The notes under the pieces are model-generated. The model was not told where the DNA came from. It made no database searches and saw only the letters and a program-made list of their open reading frames with translations. From Candidatus Paceibacterota bacterium (GTDB taxonomy: Bacteria > Actinomycetota > Actinomycetes > Nanopelagicales > Nanopelagicaceae), in assembly GCA_035530615.1 (NCBI GenBank), contig DATKUL010000001.1, positions 248,001 through 312,000 of the forward strand: 64,000 bases of DNA. The letters run 5' to 3'. This document shows, piece after piece, positions 16,001 through 24,933 of this stretch. The position numbers were made by a program, and so were the translations under genes. Each line of letters begins with the position of its first letter. Positions within the stretch are counted from its first letter, which is position 1.

Positions 16001-16479
16001 CGACATCAGAGAGATGGTGGAACTCCATCGGTGATAACGCAATTGATCGCGCTGGTCTCAATGTCGAGCGAAACTATCAACGCCATCTTCCATCTCGACG
16101 CGGTATCGTGGTACGGATCGATTCGGCGGTTTCAAAAGAGTGGATTACCTACATCAATTGGGTCATTAAAGAGAGTGCAACTTCGATCGAATTCAGTGCT
16201 TCAGAAAAGACCCCACTCTGTCCATCGGCACGGATTGAAACCGAGGACGAATTGATTTCCAGAATTGGTTCAAAGGAGAAAGTCCGTTGGCTCGCACATT
16301 CAAATCCTCCGACACTAAGATTCCTAGAAATGGGAGTCAGTGTTGATTCACGTCCGCTCGCGCAGAACGGTCTCGTCGAAATGCCGCGCTGGCTCCTGGA
16401 GCAGAGTGTCTCGATTACCAATCACCGATACGGAAATGTTGGAGCCGGTCCGCGCCCACATGTTCCACATGCCAGGTAG
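13075..16479 (+). CDS. putA: Bifunctional proline dehydrogenase / L-glutamate gamma-semialdehyde dehydrogenase
   Basis: 1134 aa. Oxidises proline to P5C (FAD) and then to glutamate (NAD+). Residues about 130-440 are the ProDH TIM barrel, with FINLDMEEFRDLEITVAVF, IRLVKGANLAMEKAEAELHG and RRLDENTSSENYL at the FAD/substrate site. Residues about 520-1010 are the ALDH domain: PPWNFPYAIPMGG, LMAETSGKNAILI with the catalytic Glu, and GHAGQKCSA with the catalytic Cys near residue 774. About 100 C-terminal residues are a family tail. There is no N-terminal ribbon-helix-helix, so unlike E. coli PutA it should not repress itself. AAGAAGG lies before the ATG. Confidence 0.95.
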   Translation: MTALSKPFETRGDIDHLAQSTTSLVAELLTKSNQRRNRRDQTNRKRFARLLEDPAAVALTMSLTDEVMRMSSMKHAARTLRRSAKTASRSGLGTFDYIGIKAASLMSYFFPTLVMKVVHKRVRMAANGIILPAENSLLSRHINKRNKEEARLNINVLGEAVLGEHEAKQRLASVIEMIQRPEVNYASVKISSIASQLITIDYLGSIERVSERLRDLYRAALRTDTFINLDMEEFRDLEITVAVFKKLLSEPEFAQINAGIVLQAYLPESHSVFADLVTWAQARFAKSGGTIKIRLVKGANLAMEKAEAELHGWVPAPYPTKSDVDASYARLIDVALSSDHSKAVRIGIASHNLFHLAWAIEVAKVRGVLDQLDIEMLEGMANAEALAVAAQTGSVLLYTPVTKHDDFPAAVAYLVRRLDENTSSENYLRASFDMELNNDQYKEQEKRFLESVAKRHPVSTKSRRHLLIREDSLKSFDEEHFRNQSDGDATNPKFRADLESAYVQKYMDLGFRIPLQINGEEIFRTEREEGTDPSENGKPWYTYSIANRSDINLAVSTAHISIAAWESLGAKGRAKIFGEAAQLMERERAETIALMSRDSGKTVSEGDPEVSEGIDFARYYALSALNRFEGSTPLGVVLVVPPWNFPYAIPMGGVCAALAAGNAVILKPAPESVATAWQIVNQLWRAGVPRQVLQFVTTRDDEDGKHLVAHKGVNGVILTGSFDTAAMFTSWKPEIRLMAETSGKNAILISASADIDSAVKDLVQSAFGHAGQKCSAASLAIVEKSIYENPAFFAQLKDAVESLSVGAGRNYSTAVGPIIHPPTGSLLRAFTTLDDGESWLVAPKQLDATGHLWSPGVKLGVTPGSWSHQNEWFGPVLGVMAAPDFETALHWQNTVPYGLTAGVHSLDERECEKWIAEVEAGNLYVNRGITGAVVNRQPFGGWKRSSVGPTSKAGGPNYLNNLRNWDSLSSSFDTISTSERWWNSIGDNAIDRAGLNVERNYQRHLPSRRGIVVRIDSAVSKEWITYINWVIKESATSIEFSASEKTPLCPSARIETEDELISRIGSKEKVRWLAHSNPPTLRFLEMGVSVDSRPLAQNGLVEMPRWLLEQSVSITNHRYGNVGAGPRPHVPHAR

Positions 16480-16500
16480 TTCTTCTCAGAACTTGCGCAA

Positions 16501-17475
16501 CTAGCGAGTGTGGGTGATCTTCTCCTGACCCGCTGCTTTGAGATCTTTGCGAAGTTCGGGAGGCAGCGCAAAAAGTAAAGACTCCTCCTTCGCTGTGACG
16601 GTCTCAATCTCGCCAAAGCCGCGCTCGGCCAACCAAGTCAGGAGGTCCCTCACCAATATCTCCGGGACCGACGCACCACTCGTGACGCCGACCGTATCCA
16701 CACCGACAAGCCACTCATCTTTGGCCTCTGCTGCGAAATCGATCAAATAAGCATGTGGAGTGCCGTACTCCTTGGCAACCTCCACCAGGCGCACAGAGTT
16801 TGAGGAGTTGGTCGACCCAACAACGAGGACCAAGTCAGCCCGCGGTGCGATCTCCTTGATCGCAACCTGGCGGTTCTGAGTCGCGTAGCAAATGTCATCA
16901 CTGGGTGGATCAATAATGTCGGGGAATCGCTCGCGCAGAGCCCGCACCGTTTCTAGGGTTTCATCAACGCTCAATGTGGTCTGCGAAAGCCAGGCCACCT
17001 TCTTCTCGTCTTTCACTTTAATATCTTGAATGTGTTCAAGTCCGTCAATTAACTGGACTTTGCCCACAGCTTCGCCAGCCGTGCCTTCCACCTCTTCGTG
17101 ACCTTCGTGTCCGATAAGCAAAATCTCAATATCTTCAGATGCAAACCGCTTCGCTTCGTGGTGGACCTTGGTCACCAAAGGGCACGTTGCGTCAATTGTC
17201 CGTAGGTTTCGTGCAGCAGCATCAATATGAACTTGCGGAGAGACTCCATGAGCCGAGAAAACCACCAAGGCGCCTTCCGGGACCTGGTCGGTCTCCTCGA
17301 CAAATATCGCGCCCCGCGCTTCCAAAGTGGCAACCACATGCTTGTTATGGACAATTTGCTTGCGGACATAAACCGGGGCGCCGTATAGATCAAGTGCCTT
17401 CTCCACCGAGATCACTGCGCGATCCACGCCCGCGCAGTATCCACGGGGAGCCGCGAGCAGAACCTTCTTTGACAT
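16501..17475 (-). CDS. ispH: 4-hydroxy-3-methylbut-2-enyl diphosphate reductase (IspH)
   Basis: 324 aa, full length. Last step of the MEP isoprenoid pathway, making IPP and DMAPP. The three [4Fe-4S] cysteines are in [23 protein letters not shown] and [10 protein letters not shown]. Conserved histidines and the E-x-T region are also present ([24 protein letters not shown]). Divergent from xseA with only 25 bp between the start codons, so the two promoters must overlap or the mRNAs be nearly leaderless. It feeds isoprenoid units to UppS (encoded near 33 kb). Confidence 0.96.
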   Translation of the reverse strand: MSKKVLLAAPRGYCAGVDRAVISVEKALDLYGAPVYVRKQIVHNKHVVATLEARGAIFVEETDQVPEGALVVFSAHGVSPQVHIDAAARNLRTIDATCPLVTKVHHEAKRFASEDIEILLIGHEGHEEVEGTAGEAVGKVQLIDGLEHIQDIKVKDEKKVAWLSQTTLSVDETLETVRALRERFPDIIDPPSDDICYATQNRQVAIKEIAPRADLVLVVGSTNSSNSVRLVEVAKEYGTPHAYLIDFAAEAKDEWLVGVDTVGVTSGASVPEILVRDLLTWLAERGFGEIETVTAKEESLLFALPPELRKDLKAAGQEKITHTR

Positions 17476-17500
17476 GGCGCGAGTCTATTAGGATCACTTC

Positions 17501-18700
17501 GTGCTCGAAACTTCAGCCGAATCCCCCGCCCCAGTACGCGTAGTTTCCGAAGCCCTTAAAGGATACGTAGATCGGTTAGGTCCCATCTGGATCGAGGGCG
17601 AAATCTCAGAAATTAACGAACGCGCTGGCATGGCCTTTATGCGCCTGCGAGACACCAGCGTCGACATGAGCCTTTCAGTAATGTGCCACCGAACCGTCCT
17701 GGCTCCCGTCTCGCCCCTTCCGCCCAATGCGCGAGTTGTGATGCTGGCCAAGGTTTCCTTCTACACAAAAAATGGATCTCTCGGGCTCTCGGTGAAAGAG
17801 ATCAGACAGATCGGAATCGGTGAATTACTTGCTCGCCTTGAACACCTCAAACAACTCCTTGCCTCCGAAGGATTATTTGCGCTGGATCTAAAAAAAGAGC
17901 TTCCGCTTCTGCCCCGACGCGTTGGCCTGATCTGCGGGAGAAATAGCGCCGCCGAAAAAGATGTTGTAGAGAATGCCAAACGTCGCTGGCCGGCAGTTCA
18001 GTTTGAAATCCGTGAAGTAGCCGTCCAAGGATCAGCGGCAGTAATAGAGGTATCTGCGGCCCTTCGCGAACTCGAAGCAAATTCAGAAGTCGATGTCATC
18101 ATCATCACCCGCGGTGGCGGCTCTTTCGAAGACCTCCTGCCATTTTCGGATGAGGGATTGGTCCGACTGGCGGCGTCGTGTGAGACGCCCATCGTGAGTG
18201 CCATCGGCCATGAGCAGGATGCGCCACTTCTCGACCTGGTCGCCGACGTCCGAGCATCAACGCCGACTGATGCGGCCAAGAAAGTTGTTCCGGATATTGA
18301 AGAAGAATTTGTAATGATCAATCAGTTGCGGGCGCGGGCATATCGCCACCTCTCCAGTTTCATCGAACTTGAATCCGGTCGGATTGAATCCTTGAAAGAG
18401 CGCCCAGTTATAAAAGAGCCGATGGTGCTGGTCACCTCACGAGCAGACGTAATCCAAGGATTGCGTGATAGATCACACCGCAGCACCATCCATGCCCTCA
18501 ATCTGGCTCGCGAAGAATTACTCCATATTTATGCACGAGTTCGCTCACTCTCACCACAGTCCACCCTTGATCGCGGATACGCCGTGGTTCAACTTTTGGA
18601 TGGTCGGATTGCGCGAGATCCCAAGGATCTTGCGGTCGGAGAGAAACTCCGCCTCCGCCTTGCTCTGGGTGAAATCGGTGCGGTTGTAACGCAAAGTTGA
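17501..18700 (+). CDS. xseA: Exodeoxyribonuclease VII large subunit
   Basis: 399 aa with a GTG start. The N-terminal OB fold is visible (PVRVVSEALKGYVDRLGPIW). The catalytic region has GLICGRNSAAEKDVVENAKR, then DVIIITRGGGSFEDLLPFSD and PIVSAIGHEQDAPLLDLVAD, followed by RASTPTDAAK and a helical coiled-coil C-terminus. The enzyme degrades single-stranded DNA from both ends in repair and mutagenesis. Followed after 15 bp by xseB, its small subunit. Divergent from ispH, a common actinobacterial arrangement. Confidence 0.96.
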   Translation: MLETSAESPAPVRVVSEALKGYVDRLGPIWIEGEISEINERAGMAFMRLRDTSVDMSLSVMCHRTVLAPVSPLPPNARVVMLAKVSFYTKNGSLGLSVKEIRQIGIGELLARLEHLKQLLASEGLFALDLKKELPLLPRRVGLICGRNSAAEKDVVENAKRRWPAVQFEIREVAVQGSAAVIEVSAALRELEANSEVDVIIITRGGGSFEDLLPFSDEGLVRLAASCETPIVSAIGHEQDAPLLDLVADVRASTPTDAAKKVVPDIEEEFVMINQLRARAYRHLSSFIELESGRIESLKERPVIKEPMVLVTSRADVIQGLRDRSHRSTIHALNLAREELLHIYARVRSLSPQSTLDRGYAVVQLLDGRIARDPKDLAVGEKLRLRLALGEIGAVVTQS

Positions 18701-18715
18701 GAGTAGATTTGCTCC

Positions 18716-18937
18716 ATGGCCACTGAGAAGTCCGCTGGAAAAACAACTGATAACAAATTGTCGTATGAAGCCGCCAGAGATGAATTAATGCAGGTAGTAA
18801 ATAACCTCGAAACTGGAGGCGCCACCCTTGAGGAATCACTGGCACTCTGGCAACGCGGCGAAGAATTAGCAAATATCTGCCAAGAATGGCTAGATGGTGC
18901 GCGCGCAAAACTCGAAGGGATTAAGCCAAACTCATGA
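18716..18937 (+). CDS. xseB: Exodeoxyribonuclease VII small subunit
   Basis: 73 aa, the usual size. Core motif: [20 protein letters not shown], then [18 protein letters not shown], and [14 protein letters not shown]. It binds the large subunit helices to form exonuclease VII. Overlaps the fumarase start by 4 bp (ATGA), so fumarase translation is coupled to it. Confidence 0.95.
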   Translation: MATEKSAGKTTDNKLSYEAARDELMQVVNNLETGGATLEESLALWQRGEELANICQEWLDGARAKLEGIKPNS

Positions 18938-20601
18938 GCCCAGAATTTACATACTCGGACATTCTTCCGCTAGGCAAAGACAAGACTGAATATCGCTCAC
19001 TTGGCTCCGCCGGCGTATCAACCGTTCGACTCGGCGATAAGGAATTTCTCCAAGTCAGTCCGGAAGCGATTACTCATCTCTCTGAAGTTGCGATGCACGA
19101 TATTTCACATTATCTAAGAAGTGCCCACTTGCAGCAGTTGTCAAATATTCTCGATGATCCAGAGAGTTCGCCCAATGATCGCTTCGTCGCTCTAGACCTA
19201 TTGAAGAACGCCAACATTTCTGCTGGTGGCGTTCTTCCGATGTGCCAGGACACCGGAACTGCGATTGTCATGGGCAAGAAAGGTCAGCACGTCCTAACAG
19301 AGACAAAAGATGAGAAAGCGATTGCGGAAGGAATTTACAACGCTTACACCCGCCTTAATTTGCGGTATTCGCAGATGGCTCCCATAACGATGTGGGAAGA
19401 GAAGAACACCGGAAATAATCTGCCGGCCCAGGTTGAGATTTATGCCGACACGGATCATCCTGATGAGTACTCATTTCTCTTCATCGCGAAAGGCGGCGGA
19501 AGTGCCAACAAATCTTTCCTTTACCAAGAAACCAGAGCGATCCTCAATCCAAAGAGTTTCTACGTCTGGCTCGAAGAGAAATTGCGATCACTCGGCACCT
19601 CTGCCTGCCCTCCGTACCACTTAGCAATAGTCATCGGTGGCACAAGCGCCGAATACACCGTGAAGACGTCAAAGTTGGCCAGCACCAAATATCTCGATTC
19701 CCTCCCGACAACGGGGGACGCCAAGGACGCGCACGGCTTCCGCGATCTTGAGATGGAGCAGGAAGTTCTCAAACTCACGCGGACTCTGGGCATTGGCGCA
19801 CAATTTGGTGGCAAGTACTTCTGCCATGATGTTCGGGTCATTCGTCTGCCTCGACACGGTGCATCACTTCCGATCGCCATTGCAGTTTCCTGTTCGGCTG
19901 ACCGCCAGGCAAAGGCCAAGATCACCAAGGATGGGATCTTCCTCGAAAACCTGGAGCGCGAACCAGCTCACTTTCTGCCCGACCCGACCACAGCCCATCT
20001 CATAGAAGGCGATGAAAATGTCGTCAAGATTGACCTCAACCAAGGGATGGATAAGGTCCGAGCCGAACTGCGCAAGTACCCCGTCAAGACCCGACTCTCT
20101 CTGTCCGGAACCCTCGTAGTAGCGCGAGATATGGTCCACGCCAAGATCAAGGCGGCAATGGATGCAGGCGAGTCAATGCCAAGCTATTTCCGTGATTACC
20201 CGGTCTACTACGCCGGACCGGCCAAGACGCCGACAGGCTATGCCTCCGGCTCCTTCGGCCCAACCACCGCCGGGCGGATGGATTCCTACGTCGAATACTT
20301 CCAATCCCAGGGCGGATCTCTGGTGATGTTAGCCAAGGGCAACCGCTCCAAGGCGGTGGCCGATGCCTGCAAAACCTATGGGGGTTTCTATCTCGGTTCT
20401 ATTGGCGGCCCAGCCGCTCGCCTCGCCCAGGATTGCATTAAGAAAGTGGAAGTCCTGGATTACGAGGATCTCGGAATGGAAGCTGTCTGGAAAATTGAGA
20501 TTGTAGACTTCCCGGCCTTCATTGTCATCGACGATAAGGGCAATGATTTCTACGCCGAGACCTCAAAGCCTCTGTCGATCGGTAAGGGACCTACCTCTTA
20601 A
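18934..20601 (+). CDS. Class I (iron-sulfur) fumarate hydratase
   Basis: 555 aa, alpha and beta domains fused as in FumA/FumB. It interconverts fumarate and malate in the TCA cycle. The three [4Fe-4S] cysteines are likely those in [30 protein letters not shown] and [13 protein letters not shown]. The C-terminal beta domain has [16 protein letters not shown], then [20 protein letters not shown] and [20 protein letters not shown]. An oxygen-labile fumarase in a probably aerobic organism is slightly notable but known in actinobacteria. Translationally coupled to xseB. Confidence 0.95.
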   Translation: MSPEFTYSDILPLGKDKTEYRSLGSAGVSTVRLGDKEFLQVSPEAITHLSEVAMHDISHYLRSAHLQQLSNILDDPESSPNDRFVALDLLKNANISAGGVLPMCQDTGTAIVMGKKGQHVLTETKDEKAIAEGIYNAYTRLNLRYSQMAPITMWEEKNTGNNLPAQVEIYADTDHPDEYSFLFIAKGGGSANKSFLYQETRAILNPKSFYVWLEEKLRSLGTSACPPYHLAIVIGGTSAEYTVKTSKLASTKYLDSLPTTGDAKDAHGFRDLEMEQEVLKLTRTLGIGAQFGGKYFCHDVRVIRLPRHGASLPIAIAVSCSADRQAKAKITKDGIFLENLEREPAHFLPDPTTAHLIEGDENVVKIDLNQGMDKVRAELRKYPVKTRLSLSGTLVVARDMVHAKIKAAMDAGESMPSYFRDYPVYYAGPAKTPTGYASGSFGPTTAGRMDSYVEYFQSQGGSLVMLAKGNRSKAVADACKTYGGFYLGSIGGPAARLAQDCIKKVEVLDYEDLGMEAVWKIEIVDFPAFIVIDDKGNDFYAETSKPLSIGKGPTS

Positions 20602-20625
20602 TTAACCGCTCTTATCGGTTGGCAG

Positions 20626-21243
20626 TTAGTACGAGTTGCTCCTACCAAATTTGGAGAGGGCCCTGCAAGGGGTGTCGTATCGAACATCGATGTAATGCAG
20701 TCCCCAACGGATCTGCGTCAAGGGGTTGGTCCGCCAGTCAGTGGCGATCGTCTCCATCTTGCTGGCAGGTAGCGCTTGTGGAATCCCATGTGCGCCAGAA
20801 CTGTAATTATGCGCCCGGTAATTCCAGTGGCTCTCGTAAGTCCACAAAGTTTTGAGGCATCCGAACTGATAGGTATTCCAGTCGTACTCCTCCGCCATAA
20901 TCGTCTTGGCCACGGTTTGCGCGCCAAATTGAGTTCGCGCCATTTCAACTCGAGCACTCTCAAGGGATGCTTGGGCAATCTCATCGGAGGAGACCAGGGC
21001 TTTGGTACGCAGTTGCGTGAAAAGGGCTTCGGTCGTAATCGGGACAGCAGTCAGTGCGGCCGAGTCAGGGAGAACTACGCGGCCGACCATGGGAAATTCC
21101 AGGGCGCTGGCACTGGGCTGGATACTGGCCACCAAAATAAGGGCGGCAATACTCAACCAGGCGCCAATGGAACGGTTGATAAGTCGGCGCAGGTGGCCTT
21201 TGACAGTGGCGATCTTGGTCAATCGGTTCCTCAAACTCTTCAT
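20626..21243 (-). CDS. Secreted lytic-transglycosylase-like (aggregation-promoting-factor type) protein
   Basis: 205 aa from the ATG at 21243, chosen because AAAGGAG sits 7 bp upstream; a GTG two codons earlier is less likely. Residues 1-50 are a long signal sequence (KGHLRRLINRSIGAWLSIAA, then LILVASIQPSASALE). The C-terminal about 85 residues form a compact lysozyme-like domain: FGCLKTLWTYESHWNYRAHN with the candidate catalytic Glu, SSGAHGIPQALPASKM, and QIRWGLHYIDVRY. It probably cleaves peptidoglycan outside the cell. Cys pair (FGC ... TPC) may form a disulfide. Convergent with fumarase. Confidence 0.8.
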   Translation of the reverse strand: MKSLRNRLTKIATVKGHLRRLINRSIGAWLSIAALILVASIQPSASALEFPMVGRVVLPDSAALTAVPITTEALFTQLRTKALVSSDEIAQASLESARVEMARTQFGAQTVAKTIMAEEYDWNTYQFGCLKTLWTYESHWNYRAHNYSSGAHGIPQALPASKMETIATDWRTNPLTQIRWGLHYIDVRYDTPCRALSKFGRSNSY

Positions 21244-21557
21244 CGTCACTCTCCTTTCAGTGCATCTATCGCTGTCCGGTCAACCCGATAGGAGCCCGAA
21301 TTGGGCTTGAGGGGTTGGGGGAAGGGCTTTAGGGTCGCAAGATGGGCTGATGAGTGCAAATCTATTTACGCATACGCCACAATTTTTAAAAAAGATCATC
21401 CTCTGTGGATAATTAAAACCCCAGGTCGCACAGGGGGAAGTCCAATATGTCCGAAATGTGAGTGTGAAGTTGTTCTTGAACCTTTTTCTGGCCAATTGGT
21501 GCCAATGGGTGACTGCCGAATCCTCAGACGAATCTTCCACACCTGACCAAAGCCGAC
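21244..21557. other. Intergenic stretch with no supported gene
   Basis: About 314 bp between the transglycosylase-like start and the phoH stop. It should hold the transglycosylase promoter; an AT-rich patch (TTTTTAAAAAAGATC) is near 21390. A plus-strand frame at 21301-21546 encodes an 81-aa peptide with a CPKCEC pair followed by EVVLEPFSGQLVP, faintly like a zinc-ribbon tail, but it has no convincing ribosome-binding site and I do not call it a gene. Confidence 0.4.
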
Positions 21558-22868
21558 TTAGGTCGTGATCGGTCCCTCCAGAAGTTCGGTGACTAGGGCG
21601 GCAATCGGCGAGCGCTCGCTCCGGGTCAAGGTGACGTGAGCAAAAAGCGGATGCCCTTTCAATGTTTCCACTACTGCAACGACGCCATCGTGGCGACCCA
21701 CTCGCAAGTTGTCCCGTTGGGCGACATCGTGGGTCAGGACCACCCTGGACCCCTGCCCAATCCGAGACAGGACGGTTAGCAAGACGCCTCTTTCCAGGGA
21801 TTGAGCTTCATCAACGATGACATACGAGTCGTGAAGTGAACGACCACGGATGTGAGTCAGAGGCAGAACTTCAATCAGACCACGATCAAGAATTTCATCG
21901 ATTACTGCCTGACTTACCAGCGCGCCCAGTGTGTCAAAAACTGCCTGCGCCCATGGCGACATTTTTTCGCCTTCACTTCCGGGCAAGTATCCGAGCTCCT
22001 GTCCGCCGACTGGATAGAGCGGACGGAAGACAAGGACCTTTTTCTGTTGACGTCTCTCCATCACTGCCTCGAGTCCGGCACAGAGTGCCAGTGCACTCTT
22101 GCCGGTTCCGGCGCGGCCGCCCATTGAAACAATTCCGATTTCCGGATCGAGAAGTAAATCCAAGGCGACTCGTTGTTCGGCACTTCTACCGTGGAGCCCA
22201 AAGGCGGTTCGGTCACCTCGGACCAACTGCAAATTCTTTTCTGGGGTCACCCGCGCCAGTGCGCTGCCTTTTTCGGAGTGAAGGACGACACCGGTATGGC
22301 AGGGCAGGCTCTGGGCAATTTCGTGTTCGGCTCTGTCCGAGGAATAGAGGTCGTCGATAAGACTGGCCCCGACGCTAAGTTCAGTCATCCCGGTCCACCC
22401 GCTGGAGGCCGCGAGTTCGGCCAAGTACTCCTGGGCTTCGACCCCGACGGCCGAGGCCTTGACTCGCAGGGGTAGATCCTTGCTGACCAGAATCACGGTC
22501 CGGCCATCGGCCATGAGGTTGCGGGCGATGGCCAGAATGCGAGAGTCGTTGCTCCCATCGCGGAGGAACCCCTGTGGCAGAGAGCTGAGGTCGGAATGGT
22601 TGAGTTCGACCGAAAGGGTCCCACCTGCGGGGGTAACGCGGATTGGCTGGTCGAGGCGTCCATGGGTAACCCGCAGGTCATCGAGGGCGCGCAGGGCAGC
22701 GCGGGCAAAAAATCCAAGTTCGGGGTGGTCGCGTTTGGTCTCTAACTCTCCGATAACGACGATCGGGATGATGACTTCATGTTCGGCAAATCGGGTGAGC
22801 GCACCTGGGTCAGCCAGCAAAACGCTGGTATCGAGGACGTAGGTTTTCTTACTGGTCTGAGAGGACAA
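21558..22868 (-). CDS. PhoH family protein with N-terminal PIN domain (PhoH2)
   Basis: 436 aa. Residues about 8-150 are a PIN ribonuclease-like domain with acidic residues in [23 protein letters not shown] and the late [12 protein letters not shown] / [12 protein letters not shown]. The C-terminal half is the PhoH ATPase: Walker [32 protein letters not shown], Walker [10 protein letters not shown] and [14 protein letters not shown]. PhoH2 proteins are reported RNA helicase/RNases in actinobacteria. Cytosolic, single gene. Its ATG lies 202 bp from the divergent surface-protein gene. Confidence 0.9.
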   Translation of the reverse strand: MSSQTSKKTYVLDTSVLLADPGALTRFAEHEVIIPIVVIGELETKRDHPELGFFARAALRALDDLRVTHGRLDQPIRVTPAGGTLSVELNHSDLSSLPQGFLRDGSNDSRILAIARNLMADGRTVILVSKDLPLRVKASAVGVEAQEYLAELAASSGWTGMTELSVGASLIDDLYSSDRAEHEIAQSLPCHTGVVLHSEKGSALARVTPEKNLQLVRGDRTAFGLHGRSAEQRVALDLLLDPEIGIVSMGGRAGTGKSALALCAGLEAVMERRQQKKVLVFRPLYPVGGQELGYLPGSEGEKMSPWAQAVFDTLGALVSQAVIDEILDRGLIEVLPLTHIRGRSLHDSYVIVDEAQSLERGVLLTVLSRIGQGSRVVLTHDVAQRDNLRVGRHDGVVAVVETLKGHPLFAHVTLTRSERSPIAALVTELLEGPITT

Positions 22869-23070
22869 ACCGGCTCCGAATCATGTGTAGTTGTGCTCGT
22901 AGGGACCTGATGAGAAAACCGTAGAACTAGGACTCGCTCAAGGATTCGCGACACGCTCTAACGAAACCCAAAATTCATATGACTCATTCCCTGAGAGCGC
23001 CGTTCACTTCTATTGGACTCCCTTTGGAGTACTGTCGCAAATTCCCAGTCCCCTATGAAGAGCGAGACCC

Positions 23071-24870
23071 ATGAAAAATCAATATATCTTGCGACTTCAG
23101 AGAGCAATTCCGCTGGCAGTGGTCTTGGGTCTTCTCACTTCAGTCTTTGTTGGAGTACCGAGCGCCATGGCTACCGTAACTATTACCGTTGTATCGCCAA
23201 ATTCGGGTCCAACTGCGGGTGGCACTTCCGTCACAATTACAGGCTCGGGTTTTTCTGCTCCACATTTCTCGCTCAAAATAGATGGCGTTGAATTGAGTAC
23301 CACACCCTCATCAGACACATCTGTCACGGTAGTGACATTGGCTCATGCAGCCGGAACGGTTGTTGTTTCAGCTCAGTCAGACCTTGGAAGCGAAAATTCA
23401 TCTTTCACTTACATCGCTACCACCTACTCAGTCACATACAACGGCAATGGGCAGACCGGTGGTACTCCTCCCTCAGATCCGGGGGCATATGCGTCAAGTG
23501 ACACCGTCAATGTCTTGGGACAGAACGGTTTATATAAAACTGGTTATGCATTTGGTGGTTGGCAAACAGGTGGAGGAGCCAGCCCGCTCGTCACATACTC
23601 ACCTGGTGGTTCATTCTCCATCCTTAGAAATACGACACTCACGGCGGTGTGGACTCCAGTCACCACCTACACGGTTACATACGTTGGAAATGGAAACACC
23701 GGAGGTAGCGCACCGATCGATGGCAGTGCATATACAAACGGTGCGACAGTCACTGTTCTCGGGCAGAACGGACTGCTAAAAACCGGCTATACATTCGGCG
23801 GTTGGGCTACCGGAGGGGGTGCTGGCCCCGTCGTTACATATTCTCCCGGCGCAACTTTCACAATTGTCGGAAACACAACCCTCACGGCCGTATGGACTCT
23901 CGCGCCAACGCCAACGCCAACGCCATCTCCGACGCCAACGCCAACGCCAACCCCTACGCCAACCCCTACGCCAACCCCGAGTGCTAGTCCAACCACTGGA
24001 ACCAAGGTGGTATTCACAATTACCTACGATGGAAATGGCTCAACGGGCGGCACTGCTCCTCCTCCAACAACAGGAATAGGTACATTGATTCTCAGTACCA
24101 ATTCCGGGGATCTAGTTGAGACTGGTGAAACTTTTTACGGCTGGAATACTAAAGCGGATGGATCAGGCACTTCATATCGCGTTGCTGGAACTTTCCTGCT
24201 CTCACAAAATGTCATCCTCTACGCAACCTTCGTTCCGTTCGTAGTAGCGAAGAATCCGCCGAGCCTCATAGTCAATGGCAGGATAGCCAACACCGCGCCC
24301 CCGAAGAAGATTGCGCTCAACCAGATAGTCCCCGTCCATCAGCAATTTTTAACGGTCTTGCCAAAAAACGCGGTCGGATTTCAACTCTACGAAAATGGAA
24401 AATTCATACTTGCCGGCAAATCCAATAGCGCAAACCTCAAGTCACTTGTCGGGCCAAAAGATCGAGTGGACGTAATCGCCGTTGGCAAAGATGGTTCGAA
24501 ATCGGCACCTTCACCAGTGAAACTCTCAAAGGACCCTATTTCATTGGCAAATATCAATTTCAACACTGATTCCTATGCATTCATTGGGCCCGCCACCAAG
24601 ATTCTGGATCAAGTAGCCTCAGTGATGGTGAAGCATGGTTATACAAAACTGGAAATCTGGGGATATGTCGACACGCAAGGAAGTAAGGCATCCTCGATCG
24701 TCCTTTCAAGAAATCGTGCCCTCGCCGTCAAGAACTACATGACAAAAAAGCTCCTTGGCAGTGGGATAACAATTAAGAATGCCGGTCGAGCCCAGACCCA
24801 GGCAGTCGGCAATAACAACACGGCGGCGGGAAGAGCACTCAATCGACGAGTCGAAATTCGGGTTTCCTAG
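23071..24870 (+). CDS. Secreted IPT / InlB-type repeat / OmpA-domain surface protein
   Basis: 599 aa. Signal peptide about 1-34 (AVVLGLLTSVFVGVPSAMA). Residues 36-115 are an IPT/TIG domain (VVSPNSGPTAGGTSVTITGS). Two InlB B-repeat-like units at about 118-195 and 199-276 (VTYNGNGQTGG, FGGWQTGGG, NTTLTAVWT) are close copies of each other. A Thr-Pro linker follows at 278-303, then a third unit at 313-387 (ITYDGNGSTGG, ILYATFVP). After a spacer, residues 490-599 are an OmpA-like domain (INFNTDSYAF, LSRNRALAVKNYM, GRALNRRVEIRVS) that should bind peptidoglycan. It probably displays an adhesive arm on the wall (inference). Confidence 0.82.
   Translation: MKNQYILRLQRAIPLAVVLGLLTSVFVGVPSAMATVTITVVSPNSGPTAGGTSVTITGSGFSAPHFSLKIDGVELSTTPSSDTSVTVVTLAHAAGTVVVSAQSDLGSENSSFTYIATTYSVTYNGNGQTGGTPPSDPGAYASSDTVNVLGQNGLYKTGYAFGGWQTGGGASPLVTYSPGGSFSILRNTTLTAVWTPVTTYTVTYVGNGNTGGSAPIDGSAYTNGATVTVLGQNGLLKTGYTFGGWATGGGAGPVVTYSPGATFTIVGNTTLTAVWTLAPTPTPTPSPTPTPTPTPTPTPTPTPSASPTTGTKVVFTITYDGNGSTGGTAPPPTTGIGTLILSTNSGDLVETGETFYGWNTKADGSGTSYRVAGTFLLSQNVILYATFVPFVVAKNPPSLIVNGRIANTAPPKKIALNQIVPVHQQFLTVLPKNAVGFQLYENGKFILAGKSNSANLKSLVGPKDRVDVIAVGKDGSKSAPSPVKLSKDPISLANINFNTDSYAFIGPATKILDQVASVMVKHGYTKLEIWGYVDTQGSKASSIVLSRNRALAVKNYMTKKLLGSGITIKNAGRAQTQAVGNNNTAAGRALNRRVEIRVS
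23902..23980 (+). repeat. Thr-Pro-encoding hexanucleotide repeat
   Basis: In-frame repetition of ACGCCA with ACCCCT variants encodes (Thr-Pro)n inside the surface protein, between its second and third InlB-type units. Such microsatellites change length by slippage; multiples of 6 bp keep the frame, so only the linker length would vary. Confidence 0.85.
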
Positions 24871-24933
24871 CGGTGGCCGAACTCTAATCAGTCGGTGATT
24901 TATTTGAAGTCAGAAATTGGCTATTGTCCAGAG

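Noticed and set aside
21301-21546. 81-codon plus-strand frame with a CPKCEC pair
   Set aside because: Zinc-ribbon resemblance is limited to one Cys pair and there is no ribosome-binding site.
23787-24017. Minus-strand frame encoding a Val-Gly repeat
   Set aside because: It is just the complement of the Thr-Pro coding repeat of the surface protein.
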